From assembly GCA_036489765.1 (NCBI GenBank), contig DASXFE010000014.1:1-64000 (forward strand): a stretch of 64,000 bases of DNA, read 5' to 3'. How positions within the stretch are numbered: the stretch's first letter is position 1; each line of letters begins with the position of its first letter. Shown here piece after piece: positions 39,726 through 48,513 of the stretch. Made by a program: the position numbers and the translations under genes. This DNA is from DATARH01 sp036489765 (lineage in GTDB: Bacteria; Pseudomonadota; Alphaproteobacteria; ATCC43930; CGMCC-115725). Below the pieces are notes generated by a model. That model was given only the letters and a program-made list of their open reading frames with translations, was not told where the DNA came from and ran no database searches.

Positions 39726-40862
39726 ATGGCCAAGCAGGATTTCTATGACCTCCTCGGCGTCTCGAAATCGGCTGATGCCGAGGAGCTAAAGCGCGCCTAT
39801 CGCAAGGCCGCAATGCAGCACCACCCGGACCGAAACCCCGGGGACAAAACCGCCGAGCAGAAATTCAAGGACGTCAACGAGGCCTATGACGTCCTCAAGG
39901 ACGACCAGAAACGCGCCGCCTATGACCGGTTCGGCCACGCCGCCTTCGAGCAGGGCAGCGGCGCGGGCGGGTTTGGCGGCGCCGGTGGGTTCGGCGGGTT
40001 CGGCGGCGGGTTCGCCAACATCTTCGAAGAGATGTTCGGCACGATGGGCGGCGGCCGCCAGCAGAACCCGAACCGCGGCAGCGACCTGCGCTACAACCTC
40101 GAAATCCCGCTCGAAGACGCCCATCGGGGCAAGCAGACGACGGTGCGCGTCGCGACGATGGTGCATTGCGACGTGTGCCACGGCACCGGGTCCGAGCCCG
40201 GCTCACGCCCGAGCCAGTGTCGCACCTGCGCCGGGCATGGCCGGGTGCGGGCCCAGCAGGGGTTCTTTACGATCGAGCGCACCTGCCCGACCTGCCAAGG
40301 CGCCGGGAACGTCATCGAAAAGCCGTGCAAGCCCTGCGGCGGGCAGGGGCGGGTGCGGCGCGAGAAGACCCTGTCGGTCAACATTCCGCCGGGGGTCGAG
40401 GACGGCACCCGCATCCGCCTCGCCGGCGAAGGCGAGGCCGGCCGCGCCGGCGCTGCCACCGGCGACCTCTACATCTTTATCTCGATCCCGCCGCACTCGA
40501 TCTTTCAACGCGAAGGCGCCAACGTGCACTGCCGCGTGCCGCTGCCGGTCACGACGGCGGCGCTCGGCGGTACGATCGAAGTGCCGACCGTCGAGGGTAC
40601 CCGCACACGCGTCACCGTGCCCGCCGGGACCCAATCGGGCCACCAGTTCCGCCTGCGCGGCAAGGGCATGAACGTGCTGCGCTCGTCGGTGCGCGGCGAC
40701 ATGTTTATCGAGGCTGTCGTCGAGACCCCGGTCAACCTGACGAAGCGCCAGCAGGATCTCCTGCGCGAGTTCGCGCAGGAAGGGGACAGCCGTAAAACGA
40801 GCCCGCAAAGCGAAGGCTTTTTCGCCCGCGTGCGCGAGTTCTTCGAGGATCTGCGGGAGTAA
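39726..40862 (+). CDS. dnaJ: Molecular chaperone DnaJ (Hsp40, type I)
   Basis: A 378-residue type I Hsp40. It has a J domain with HPD (HHPDRNPGD, about residues 32-40), a Gly/Phe-rich linker (about 75-100) and four zinc-binding CxxCxGxG repeats (CDVCHGTG, CRTCAGHG, CPTCQGAG, CKPCGGQG; about 142-210). A C-terminal substrate-binding domain follows. It stimulates the DnaK ATPase and delivers clients. A hairpin after dnaK lies 31 bp upstream, suggesting partly uncoupled expression. Confidence 0.98.
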   Translation: MAKQDFYDLLGVSKSADAEELKRAYRKAAMQHHPDRNPGDKTAEQKFKDVNEAYDVLKDDQKRAAYDRFGHAAFEQGSGAGGFGGAGGFGGFGGGFANIFEEMFGTMGGGRQQNPNRGSDLRYNLEIPLEDAHRGKQTTVRVATMVHCDVCHGTGSEPGSRPSQCRTCAGHGRVRAQQGFFTIERTCPTCQGAGNVIEKPCKPCGGQGRVRREKTLSVNIPPGVEDGTRIRLAGEGEAGRAGAATGDLYIFISIPPHSIFQREGANVHCRVPLPVTTAALGGTIEVPTVEGTRTRVTVPAGTQSGHQFRLRGKGMNVLRSSVRGDMFIEAVVETPVNLTKRQQDLLREFAQEGDSRKTSPQSEGFFARVREFFEDLRE

Positions 40863-40865
40863 CCC

Positions 40866-40962
40866 TCACCCGGAGATCCCCGGATTTTCGTCCGGGGTCA
40901 CCACCCTCTCCGCAAAGCGGGCGAGGGGGAACGGCCGCAAGGCGCTCGGCGGTGAGGGTTCT
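40866..40962. repeat. Hairpin and REP-like repeat after dnaJ
   Basis: CCCCGGA, loop TTTTCG, TCCGGGG (40879-40898) followed by a CCCTCTCCGCAAAGCGGGCGA unit like that at 17267. It sits between the convergent dnaJ and lipoprotein genes and may serve as a terminator without a T run. Confidence 0.65.
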
Positions 40963-40970
40963 CCCACACC

Positions 40971-41219
40971 TTAATTGCAGAACGGCGATGGGCCGAGGCT
41001 GGCGGCTTGCGGCGGCGTTGCGGCGCCAGCGACGGCGCCGGCCGCGCCCCCGGCCAGCGCAGCCCAGCCGATCGGGCCGCCGGCGATCGCAGCGATAGTC
41101 GCGCCGGTGCCGGCGCCCAAGGCCCCGGTGCTGACGGCGCGGCAGCCCGGCGTGGTGCCGCAGGCGGCGAGCGCCAGCGCCGCGCCGCCCAAGAACAGCG
41201 CACTAACCAAGCGTCTCAT
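40971..41219 (-). CDS. Small glycine-zipper lipoprotein
   Basis: An 82-residue protein with a lipoprotein signal (LVSALFLGGAALALAAC, Cys about 20). The mature part has a glycine-rich double helix segment (GALGAGTGATIAAIAGGPIGWAALAGGAAGAVAGAAT) of the glycine-zipper type that can insert in membranes. Similar short outer-membrane lipoproteins are common in proteobacteria. The function is unknown. Confidence 0.75.
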   Translation of the reverse strand: MRRLVSALFLGGAALALAACGTTPGCRAVSTGALGAGTGATIAAIAGGPIGWAALAGGAAGAVAGAATPPQAASLGPSPFCN

Positions 41220-41312
41220 TTACACTTCTCCCCCAGTACACACATAGGCCCAACGACCTACACAACGTCTAGGTAAGAATATCGTTCCACCGTGGCGGGA
41301 TTATGGCGTCGC

Positions 41313-44096
41313 TTATTCCGCTGCCGCGGCGGCACGGCCACGCCGGGAAGGGATGGCGAGCGGCGGAGCCTTGTTGCCCTTGGCGAGAACCACCTCGAGA
41401 ACTTTACGAATTTCATCGAGCTTTGACGGGTGCTCGACTTGGTGACCGAACAGGTTTTTGACGTAAAACACGTCGACCACCTTTTCGCCGTAGGTCGAGA
41501 TCTTGGCGCTGGAGACCTGCAGGTTGAGGCGGGTCAATTCGCGGGTCAGCTCGTAGAGAAGGCCGGGCCGGTCGCGGCCGTTGACCTCGACGACCGTGTG
41601 CGTGCGGCTCGCCTGGTTGTCGACGAGGACGCGCGGCGGCACCGTGAAAACGCTGGTGCGGCTGGGGATCGGCTGCGGGCGATCGAGCTCCTGATGCGGC
41701 TTCAGGTCTCCAGTCAGCACATTCTCGAACACGACCGCGAGGCGGGCGAGCTTGTCGGGACGGCTGAACGGACCGCCCTCGGGATCCTGGATCCAGAATG
41801 TGTCGAGCGCCATGCCGTTCGACATCGTCATGATCTTGGCATCGACGATATTTGCGCCACTGACCGCGAGCGCGCCGGCGATGCGTGAGAAAAGGCCGGG
41901 GTGGTCGGCCGTGTAGAGCGTGATCTCGGTGACGGCGCGATGGGAATCGACGCGCTTTTCAACGGTCAGCGGCACCTCGCTCTGGTCGGCCGAGCGCATC
42001 AGCCGGGCATGGCGCGCATGGGTCTCGGCGTCGAGCGAGAGCCAGTAGAACGGGTAGCCGAGCGCGGCGAAGGCGGCGAACTCGTCGTCGGTGAAATCGG
42101 GGACGAGGGCGCGCGCGGCGGCCTGCGCCGCGGCGATGCGCGAATCCCGCGCCCCGGCGGTGAGCCCACCCGAGATGACGTCGAGCGCGCTGTGATAGAG
42201 CTCGCGCAAGAGCGCGGCCTTCCAGCCGTTCCACACCTTGGGACCGACGGCGCGGATATCGGCGCAGGTGAGGATCAGGAGGAGCTTCAATCGCTCGGGC
42301 GACTGCACGCGCTCGACAAAGCTCTGGATCGTCTGGGGGTCGCCGATATCGCGCTTGAACGCGGTGTTGCTGGCCAAGAGGTGCCAGCGCACAAGCCAGG
42401 CGACGGTCTCGGTCTCCTCGTCGGTCAAGCCGAGACGGGGCCCGAGCTTGAGGGCGATCTGCTCGCCAAGTTCCGAATGGTCGCCGCCGCGGCCCTTGGC
42501 GATGTCGTGGAGAAGGGTGGCGAGGTAGAGCGCACGGCGCGACGCGACAGTCGGCATGATGTCGGTCGCGACCGGCAGCTCGTCCTTGAGCGCGCCCGTC
42601 TCGATGTCGTGCAGGATGTCGATCGCGAACAGCGTGTGCTCGTCGACCGTGTAGTGGTGATACATGTCGTATTGCATCTGAGCGATGACGCGCCCGAAAT
42701 CCGGGATGAACTTGCCGAAGACGCCGGCCTCGTTCATCCGCCGGAGCGCCGTCGCCGGGTCCTTCGGCGAGGTCAGGATCGCGAGGAACAGGCGATTGGC
42801 CTCAGGATCATCGCGCAGCTTCTGGTCGATCAGGCGGAGCGACTTTGTCGCGGCGAGCAATGCGCGCGGATGGATGTCGAGCTCGTGCTCCTGCGCCACC
42901 TGGAAGAGGCGCAGCAGCGCGACCGGGTCCTTCGCGAAGAAATCCTCGGACGGGATCGCGAGCCGGCCGCCATCGATGACGAAACCGTCGAGGTTGCGGC
43001 GTGCACTCCAGCGCAGCCACGAGAGCCGCGGACGCTTTTTCTGATCGATCTGCAGGACCGCGCAGAAGATGCGGGTCAGGTCGCCGACATCCTTGGCGAC
43101 GAGGAAATAGTGCTTCATGAAGCGCTCGACGCCGCGGCTGCCGGCGCGGTCGGCATAACCCATTCGGGCGCCGATCTCGGCCTGCATCGGAAAGGTCAGG
43201 CGCTCTTCGGCGCGGCCGGCGAGATAGTGCAGGTGGCAACGCACGGTCCACAGGAAGTCCTGGTCGCGCTCGAACCGCCGCGCCTCCTCTTCGCTGAGCA
43301 CCTTGGCCTCGACGAGCTTGGCAACGTCGTCGACCCGGTAGATGTATTTCGCGATCCAGAAGAGGGTGTGCAGATCGCGCAGCCCCCCTTTCCCCTCTTT
43401 GACGTGAGGTTCGAGCTGATAGCGGCTGTCGCCGACCCGTTGGTGCCGCGCGTCGCGCTCGGCGAGCTTCTGTTCGACGAACTCGGCGGCGGTGCTCTTG
43501 ACGATCTCGCTGTCGAATTTCTGGCGGAGCTCGGCATAGAGCGCCTGCTCGCCCCAGACGTAGCGCGCTTCGAGAAGCGCCGTGCGAATCGTCAGATCCT
43601 GCTTGGCATAACGCAGGCATTCGGCGACCGAGCGGATCGACTGCCCGACCTTGAGGCCCAGATCCCACATCATGTAGAGCAGGTATTCGACGACCTGCTC
43701 AGTATGGGGGGTCCGCTTGTAGGGGACGAGGAACAGGAGATCGATGTCGGAAAAGGGCGCGAGCTCGCCGCGCCCATACCCGCCGACCGCGACGATCGCC
43801 AGCTTTTCGCCCGAGGTCGGGTTGGCGACCGGATAGACGTGTTCGGCGACGCAATCGAAGAGGACGCGGATCAACTGGTCGACGAGAAAGCACTGCTCGC
43901 GGACGGAGCGCGAGGCGCTGCCCCCTTCTTCGAAGCGGCGCCGGATTTCGGCGCTGCCGGTGGCGAGCGCTTCCTTCAGCGGCGGCAGAAACCGGTGGCG
44001 GTCGGCATCGGACGGTCCGTCCTCGGCGAGCGCGGCCAGCGCCTCGGACAGCTTGAGCCGATCGATGATGTCGCGCTGACGGGTAATCGCCGCCAT
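41313..44096 (-). CDS. glnD: Bifunctional PII uridylyltransferase/uridylyl-removing enzyme GlnD
   Basis: GlnD senses glutamine and attaches or removes UMP on PII proteins to set nitrogen assimilation. The 927-residue protein has a nucleotidyltransferase domain (VGGYGRGELAPFSDIDLLFLVP, about 105-125), an HD domain (YLATLLHDIAKGRGGDHSELG, about 520-540) and two C-terminal ACT domains (about 705-780, TEITLYTADHPGLFSRIAGAL; about 815-890, TVVEVNGRDRPGLLYELTREL). Length is typical. The SDR gene lies 9 bp upstream on the same strand, so they may be co-transcribed. Confidence 0.97.
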   Translation of the reverse strand: MAAITRQRDIIDRLKLSEALAALAEDGPSDADRHRFLPPLKEALATGSAEIRRRFEEGGSASRSVREQCFLVDQLIRVLFDCVAEHVYPVANPTSGEKLAIVAVGGYGRGELAPFSDIDLLFLVPYKRTPHTEQVVEYLLYMMWDLGLKVGQSIRSVAECLRYAKQDLTIRTALLEARYVWGEQALYAELRQKFDSEIVKSTAAEFVEQKLAERDARHQRVGDSRYQLEPHVKEGKGGLRDLHTLFWIAKYIYRVDDVAKLVEAKVLSEEEARRFERDQDFLWTVRCHLHYLAGRAEERLTFPMQAEIGARMGYADRAGSRGVERFMKHYFLVAKDVGDLTRIFCAVLQIDQKKRPRLSWLRWSARRNLDGFVIDGGRLAIPSEDFFAKDPVALLRLFQVAQEHELDIHPRALLAATKSLRLIDQKLRDDPEANRLFLAILTSPKDPATALRRMNEAGVFGKFIPDFGRVIAQMQYDMYHHYTVDEHTLFAIDILHDIETGALKDELPVATDIMPTVASRRALYLATLLHDIAKGRGGDHSELGEQIALKLGPRLGLTDEETETVAWLVRWHLLASNTAFKRDIGDPQTIQSFVERVQSPERLKLLLILTCADIRAVGPKVWNGWKAALLRELYHSALDVISGGLTAGARDSRIAAAQAAARALVPDFTDDEFAAFAALGYPFYWLSLDAETHARHARLMRSADQSEVPLTVEKRVDSHRAVTEITLYTADHPGLFSRIAGALAVSGANIVDAKIMTMSNGMALDTFWIQDPEGGPFSRPDKLARLAVVFENVLTGDLKPHQELDRPQPIPSRTSVFTVPPRVLVDNQASRTHTVVEVNGRDRPGLLYELTRELTRLNLQVSSAKISTYGEKVVDVFYVKNLFGHQVEHPSKLDEIRKVLEVVLAKGNKAPPLAIPSRRGRAAAAAE

Positions 44097-44104
44097 GTTG
44101 TCCC

Positions 44105-44860
44105 CTAAAGGTGTCCGCCGCCGTTGACCGCGATGATCGAGCCGGTCGTGAACGACAGATGGGTCACGCAGGAGAGAACCGCCAGCGCCACGTCCTCGGC
44201 CTCGATCTGCTTTTTGAGCGGCGACGCCATCGCCACCTTGAGCATCATCTCCTCGGTGCGTCCCGGCACGAAATCGGTATGCACCATGCCCGGCGACACG
44301 ACAACGACCCGCACCTCGGGCGCGAGCACGCGGGCGAGCGACATGCTGAGCGTGTTGAGCGCCGCCTTGGACGCGCCGTAGATCATGCTGCTGCCGGTGC
44401 CCCGCTCGCCGGCGCCCGACGAGATGTTGACGACGACGCCGTCGCCCGACGCCTTCAGCATCGGGGCGAAGGCGCGGATGGTCGCCAGCGGGCCGCGGAC
44501 ATTCGCGGTCAACACCGAGTCGACAAGCTCGTCGGTGAGTCCGTCGAGGTTATTGTGCGCGACCATCTGGGTGAAGCCGGCGGAATTGACGAGAATATCG
44601 GCGCGGCCGAACTCGTCCTTGACCCAGGCGGCGACGCGGTTGATCTCGACGGTGTCTTCGAGCGGCAGACGCACCGGCTTGTGGCCTTTGCCGGCGAGGC
44701 CGGCGACGACGGCGGTGGCGCGGTCGACGCCCCTGTTGTAGCCGACGACGACGCGCGCGCCGGCCTCGGCGAAGAGCCGCGCGCTGGCCGCGCCGATCCC
44801 GCTCGACGCGCCGGTCACGACCGCGACCTTGCCGGTCAGATCCTTGCCGATACCCGCCAT
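44105..44860 (-). CDS. SDR-family oxidoreductase
   Basis: A 251-residue short-chain dehydrogenase with the cofactor motif VVTGASSGIGAASARLF, LVNSAGF and the catalytic triad Ser (NISSGAGERG), Tyr and Lys (YGASKAA). It resembles 3-oxoacyl reductase-type SDRs (substrate unknown). ATG 44860 is preferred over ATG 44866 because AAGGAA lies 6 bp before it. It precedes glnD on the same strand. Confidence 0.92.
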   Translation of the reverse strand: MAGIGKDLTGKVAVVTGASSGIGAASARLFAEAGARVVVGYNRGVDRATAVVAGLAGKGHKPVRLPLEDTVEINRVAAWVKDEFGRADILVNSAGFTQMVAHNNLDGLTDELVDSVLTANVRGPLATIRAFAPMLKASGDGVVVNISSGAGERGTGSSMIYGASKAALNTLSMSLARVLAPEVRVVVVSPGMVHTDFVPGRTEEMMLKVAMASPLKKQIEAEDVALAVLSCVTHLSFTTGSIIAVNGGGHL

Positions 44861-44925
44861 CGTCATTTCCTTTTGCGTCGAAGCGTTTCAACCCATGCTA
44901 CGCGGGCGATCCGGGTAATGTCATC

Positions 44926-45714
44926 ATGGGACACGCCGAGGACGCGGGGGATATGGTCGAGGCGCTTCTGTCGGAGCTGGCGATGGTGCTCCTCGGCGCG
45001 GTGATCGGCATGATCGGCGGCGTGTTCGGGTTCGGCGGCGGCGCGATCGCGATCCCCGTGCTCGGCCTCGTGTTCGGGCTCAGTCAGCATCTGGCGCAGG
45101 GTACCGCGGTGGTGATGGTCGTACCGAACCTGCTACTGTCGTTCTGGCGCTATCGGCTGCACGGCCATCTCGACGGCCGGATCATCGGGGCGCTGGCCGG
45201 CGGCGCGGCGGTGGCGGCGTACCCGGCGGCGCGGCTCGCCAACAGCCTCGACGCGCGGGTGCTGCGGCTTTCCTTTGCGGGGGCGATCCTTGCGCTCGCC
45301 CTCGCGCTGGCGTGGCGCGCCCTGCGCCTGGCTCCGACCCGGCCTCCGCGCCGGCCCCTGCACTGGGGATGGACGACGATCCTCGGCATCATCGGCGGGA
45401 TCTGCTCGGGAATGTTCGGGACCGGGGGCACGATGATCGCGCCCCCGGCACTGACCAGCTATTTCGGCATCCGGCACGCGACCGCGCAAGGCATGGCGCT
45501 CGCCCTCGTCATCCCCGGCTCGGTGATCGCGCTGGTGACCTATGCGGCCGCGGGCAATGTCGATTGGCGCCTCGGGGTGCCGCTGGCGCTGGGCGGCGCG
45601 CTGTCGGTCTCTGCCGGCGTCGCGCTCGCGCATCGCCTGCCGGAGCGGCGATTGCGGCTCGGGTTCTGCGGCTTGCTGCTGCTGACCGCCGCGCTGCTGG
45701 CGGCCCGCGCCTAG
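44926..45714 (+). CDS. TauE/SafE-family sulfite exporter-like permease
   Basis: A 262-residue membrane protein with about eight hydrophobic segments and the duplicated family motif: GMIGGVFGFGGGAIAIPVL near the N-terminus and GGICSGMFGTGGTMIAPPAL in the second half. Members export sulfite, sulfoacetate or related anions; the substrate here is unknown. ATG 44926 is tentative; ATG 44953 (MVEALLSELAM) is an alternative nearer the first helix. Its stop overlaps the convergent VOC gene stop. Confidence 0.9.
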   Translation: MGHAEDAGDMVEALLSELAMVLLGAVIGMIGGVFGFGGGAIAIPVLGLVFGLSQHLAQGTAVVMVVPNLLLSFWRYRLHGHLDGRIIGALAGGAAVAAYPAARLANSLDARVLRLSFAGAILALALALAWRALRLAPTRPPRRPLHWGWTTILGIIGGICSGMFGTGGTMIAPPALTSYFGIRHATAQGMALALVIPGSVIALVTYAAAGNVDWRLGVPLALGGALSVSAGVALAHRLPERRLRLGFCGLLLLTAALLAARA

Positions 45715-46283
45715 CCCTTCTTGAACCGCGGGTAGTCGGTCTCGTCGACGAGTGCCGCGTCACCTTCGGTCGCCACCGGCTCGGCGTAGTCGAGGGCACC
45801 CTGGATGTCGTCGCCCCAGACGTCGCGCGGCAGCTCGTAGAGCACCTCGACGCCGTAGCCGTTGGGATCGCTGATGTACAGGCTGTGGGTCATGCCGTGA
45901 TTGACCCGGCGATGAAACTTGACCCCCTTCTTCTGGAGCCATGCGAGCTGCCGGAGCCAGGCTTCGCGGTTCGGCATCGTGATCGCGATATGGTTGATGG
46001 CGACCGGCATGTCGAACATTGCCCATTCGGCGGGCGGCTTCGGCAGGTTTGGGTTTTCGACGAGCGCGATGTCGTGGTGGTTCATCGAGCCGTTATGGTC
46101 GCCCGAATAGAACCGCATCGGCCGCCGGCTCGACTTGCCGACCATCTTGAAGCCGAGTACCTCGGTCCAGAATTTATGCGACTCTTCCATGTCGCGCACA
46201 TTGATCACCAGGTGGTTGATCCCGCCCGGGGTGATCGCCTCGTCGGGGGCTGTCGGAACGATCGGAGTGGTTCCATCCGCCAT
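45711..46283 (-). CDS. VOC-superfamily (glyoxalase/extradiol dioxygenase-like) protein
   Basis: A 190-residue protein with two beta-alpha-beta-beta-beta modules. Metal-ligand candidates are INHLVINVRDMEES (first His), the central INHIAITMPN (second His) and GVEVLYELPRD (Glu), the pattern of catechol 2,3-dioxygenase-like proteins. It probably acts on an aromatic or alpha-keto substrate. ATG 46283 has GGAG upstream. A longer in-frame reading across the Rap1a-like gene is not supported. Confidence 0.88.
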   Translation of the reverse strand: MADGTTPIVPTAPDEAITPGGINHLVINVRDMEESHKFWTEVLGFKMVGKSSRRPMRFYSGDHNGSMNHHDIALVENPNLPKPPAEWAMFDMPVAINHIAITMPNREAWLRQLAWLQKKGVKFHRRVNHGMTHSLYISDPNGYGVEVLYELPRDVWGDDIQGALDYAEPVATEGDAALVDETDYPRFKKG

Positions 46284-46363
46284 CGTGCTGCTCCAGAGCT
46301 GAGAATCGCTGCTTGGAATGAATATAATGTCGCACCCGGCCTCTTGCCAATCACGGAAGCGGA

Positions 46364-46714
46364 TCAGCGTGCCGGCCCCAACGGGCATGGAAACGCCTCG
46401 GCGAGGGCACGCGCGATCAGCCCGGTGGCGTCGGAACGGGCCGCCTCGGGATTCCGGCGGAGGAAGGCGACGATGATGTCGCGCCGCTGGTTGTCTTCGA
46501 GCAGCGTCGGCAGACATGCCCTGTACCCGTGGACGCTGCCGTAGATGCGCATATCGTTGACCACCGAATCGACATAGCCGAAGCAATACATCTCGAACGC
46601 ACCGATCGTCGCGCTGCAGTAACGATAGAGCGCCGTACCGTCCTCGATCCCGGCCCGGGCCGGGCCTGCGGCGGCGAAGACGGCTGTCGCGACCGCATAA
46701 AGACAGCGTCTCAT
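46364..46714 (-). CDS. Rap1a/Tai-type immunity-domain protein, exported
   Basis: A 116-residue protein with a signal peptide (RRCLYAVATAVFAAAGPARAG) and four mature cysteines. The spacing matches the Rap1a/Tai family (LYRYCSA, YCFGYVDSVVNDM, ACLPTLLEDNQRRDIIVAFL, ALAEAFPCP). Founding members are periplasmic immunity proteins against type VI amidase effectors. No effector or secretion genes lie nearby, so here it may be an orphan immunity protein or have another periplasmic role. Confidence 0.8.
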   Translation of the reverse strand: MRRCLYAVATAVFAAAGPARAGIEDGTALYRYCSATIGAFEMYCFGYVDSVVNDMRIYGSVHGYRACLPTLLEDNQRRDIIVAFLRRNPEAARSDATGLIARALAEAFPCPLGPAR

Positions 46715-46799
46715 CCCGTGAGATTGCGTCCCCGCGCCATGCCTCGCAATAACGCGGATTCCGGTCTAGGTTTCGAATTCGAGAGCAAGGGGGACCGGC

Positions 46800-48320
46800 A
46801 TGGCAGATTCTTCCGGCGCGGAGATGGCATCGGGCCCGATGACCGCGCGCCGCTACCTCGACAGCCTCAAGGATGGGCGCGAGGTGTGGATCGACGGGCA
46901 GCGCGTCGCCGACGTCACGACCCACCCGGCCTTCAAGGACATGGTCGACGAGCTGGCGCGCGTCTACGACCTCCAGAACAGCCCGCAATACCGCGACGAG
47001 ATGACCTGTGTCGACCCCGATAGCGGGCAGCGGATCAGCGTCTCCTGGCTCTTCCCCCGCTCGGCCGAGGACCTCAAGAAAAAGCGGCGCAACAGCGAGC
47101 TCTGGAACGAGCTGACCTGGGGTCAGCTCGGCCGCAGCCCGGACATCCTCGCGCCCTATATCCTCTCGGCCTTGCACCTGAAGAAGGAGTACAGTGAGGT
47201 CAAGCACGACCGCTGCGATTTCGGCGAGAACCTGCAGAAGTATTACGAGTACTGCAAAAAGCACGACCTGTTCCTGACCCACGCGTTAGGTGACCCGCAG
47301 GTCGACCGCAGCCAGCAGACCCAGAACGAGCAGCGCAAGGTCGGCGAGGATACCGAGGTCGTTCTCCACGTCGTCGAGGAGACCAAAGACGGCGTCATCA
47401 TCCGGGGCGGCAAGCAGCTTTCGACCGCCGCGCCGCACAGCCATGAGGTCTATGTCGCGCTGTCGGCGACATTCGCTCAGCGCAACAACCCGAAATGCGT
47501 GCTTGCCTTCGCGATCCCGACCGGGACGCCGGGGCTCAAGGTGCTCGCGCGCGAGCCGGTGTCGCGCTGGTTTGGATCATGGGGCCACCCGCTGCAAAAT
47601 CTCGACGAACAGGATTGCATGCTGTTCTTCGAGAACGTGCTGGTGCCTTGGGACCGACTCTTCATGCTCTACGACCCGACGCCGATGCTGAAGACCTTGG
47701 GCGCCGGCGGGCACAGCGTCGGGTTCAATTTCCTCGGCTGGTCTAATCTGTGCCGGGTCGAGGTGCGGATGAAGCTGATGACAGCGGTCGCGACGATGGT
47801 GGCCGAGGCGATCGGGGTCATCGAGTTCCGCGAGGTCGCGTCGAAGATCGGCGAGATGGTCACCTATTGCGAAATGTGGCGGCACGCGATGGAGGGGATC
47901 GAGCACTGCGCCGGCCCGACCCCGACGGGGCAATGGACGCTCGGCCCCGGGCGCGCGCCGCATATCTGGTTCGCCCAGGTGTCGGGCCGGATGGTCGAGA
48001 TCCTGCGCGAGATCTGCGCCTCGGGGATCATCATGCAGCCGAGCGAGAACGACCTCGCGAGCCCCGAGATCCGCCCCTACCTCGATCGCTATATGCGCGG
48101 CAAGGACGTCGACGTCGAATACAAGGCGCGCCTGTTCCGCCTCGCGCACGACCTCGCCGCCTCGTCCTACGGGCTCCGGCAGGACATCTACGAGTACTGG
48201 CACGGCGGCGATCCCAACCGGAACCGCATCAACCTGTTGCGCACGTTCGATCAGGGCGCCATGCGTGGGCGCATCCGCGAGATGCTCTCGCGCCCGCTGC
48301 CGCACGGGAGCGTGCCGTAG
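46800..48320 (+). CDS. 4-hydroxyphenylacetate 3-monooxygenase oxygenase-component family (HpaB-like)
   Basis: A 506-residue FADH2-dependent monooxygenase of the HpaB/PvcC family. It begins MTARRYLDSLKDGREVWIDGQRV and contains HALGDPQVDRSQ, IIRGGKQLSTAAPHSHEVYVA, DEQDCMLFFENVLVPWDRLFMLYD, and ends in the characteristic YGLRQDIYEYWHGGDPNRNR. Such enzymes hydroxylate phenols with reduced flavin from a partner reductase. No HpaC-type reductase gene is adjacent, so the partner must be elsewhere. SD AGGGGGA precedes ATG 46800. Confidence 0.9.
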   Translation: MADSSGAEMASGPMTARRYLDSLKDGREVWIDGQRVADVTTHPAFKDMVDELARVYDLQNSPQYRDEMTCVDPDSGQRISVSWLFPRSAEDLKKKRRNSELWNELTWGQLGRSPDILAPYILSALHLKKEYSEVKHDRCDFGENLQKYYEYCKKHDLFLTHALGDPQVDRSQQTQNEQRKVGEDTEVVLHVVEETKDGVIIRGGKQLSTAAPHSHEVYVALSATFAQRNNPKCVLAFAIPTGTPGLKVLAREPVSRWFGSWGHPLQNLDEQDCMLFFENVLVPWDRLFMLYDPTPMLKTLGAGGHSVGFNFLGWSNLCRVEVRMKLMTAVATMVAEAIGVIEFREVASKIGEMVTYCEMWRHAMEGIEHCAGPTPTGQWTLGPGRAPHIWFAQVSGRMVEILREICASGIIMQPSENDLASPEIRPYLDRYMRGKDVDVEYKARLFRLAHDLAASSYGLRQDIYEYWHGGDPNRNRINLLRTFDQGAMRGRIREMLSRPLPHGSVP

Positions 48321-48513
48321 CGATTTTCATCCCGCGACAGCATGTCGCTCCGCCCCGAAGCCTCGCGCGGCCGACCCGACTGTGAGTTGAATCAACGACC
48401 TAGCGACCAAACGACCGGATGCTCCTTAAGAATCGTTTCCGCCGGGCCCAAATTCCGTCATTATCGTAACGGCGGGCAATGGGCACCCGCTTTACTGACT
48501 TTGGGAAGCTAAC

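Noticed and set aside
37598..39733. 711-codon open frame on the minus strand
   Set aside because: Exactly antisense to dnaK; no motifs, no ribosome site. It reflects strong GC3 bias.
41901..44108. 735-codon open frame on the plus strand
   Set aside because: Antisense to glnD, composition-driven only.
45711..47282. VOC protein extended to 523 residues
   Set aside because: The extension crosses the Rap1a-like gene and the start of the HpaB-like gene in non-coding frames.
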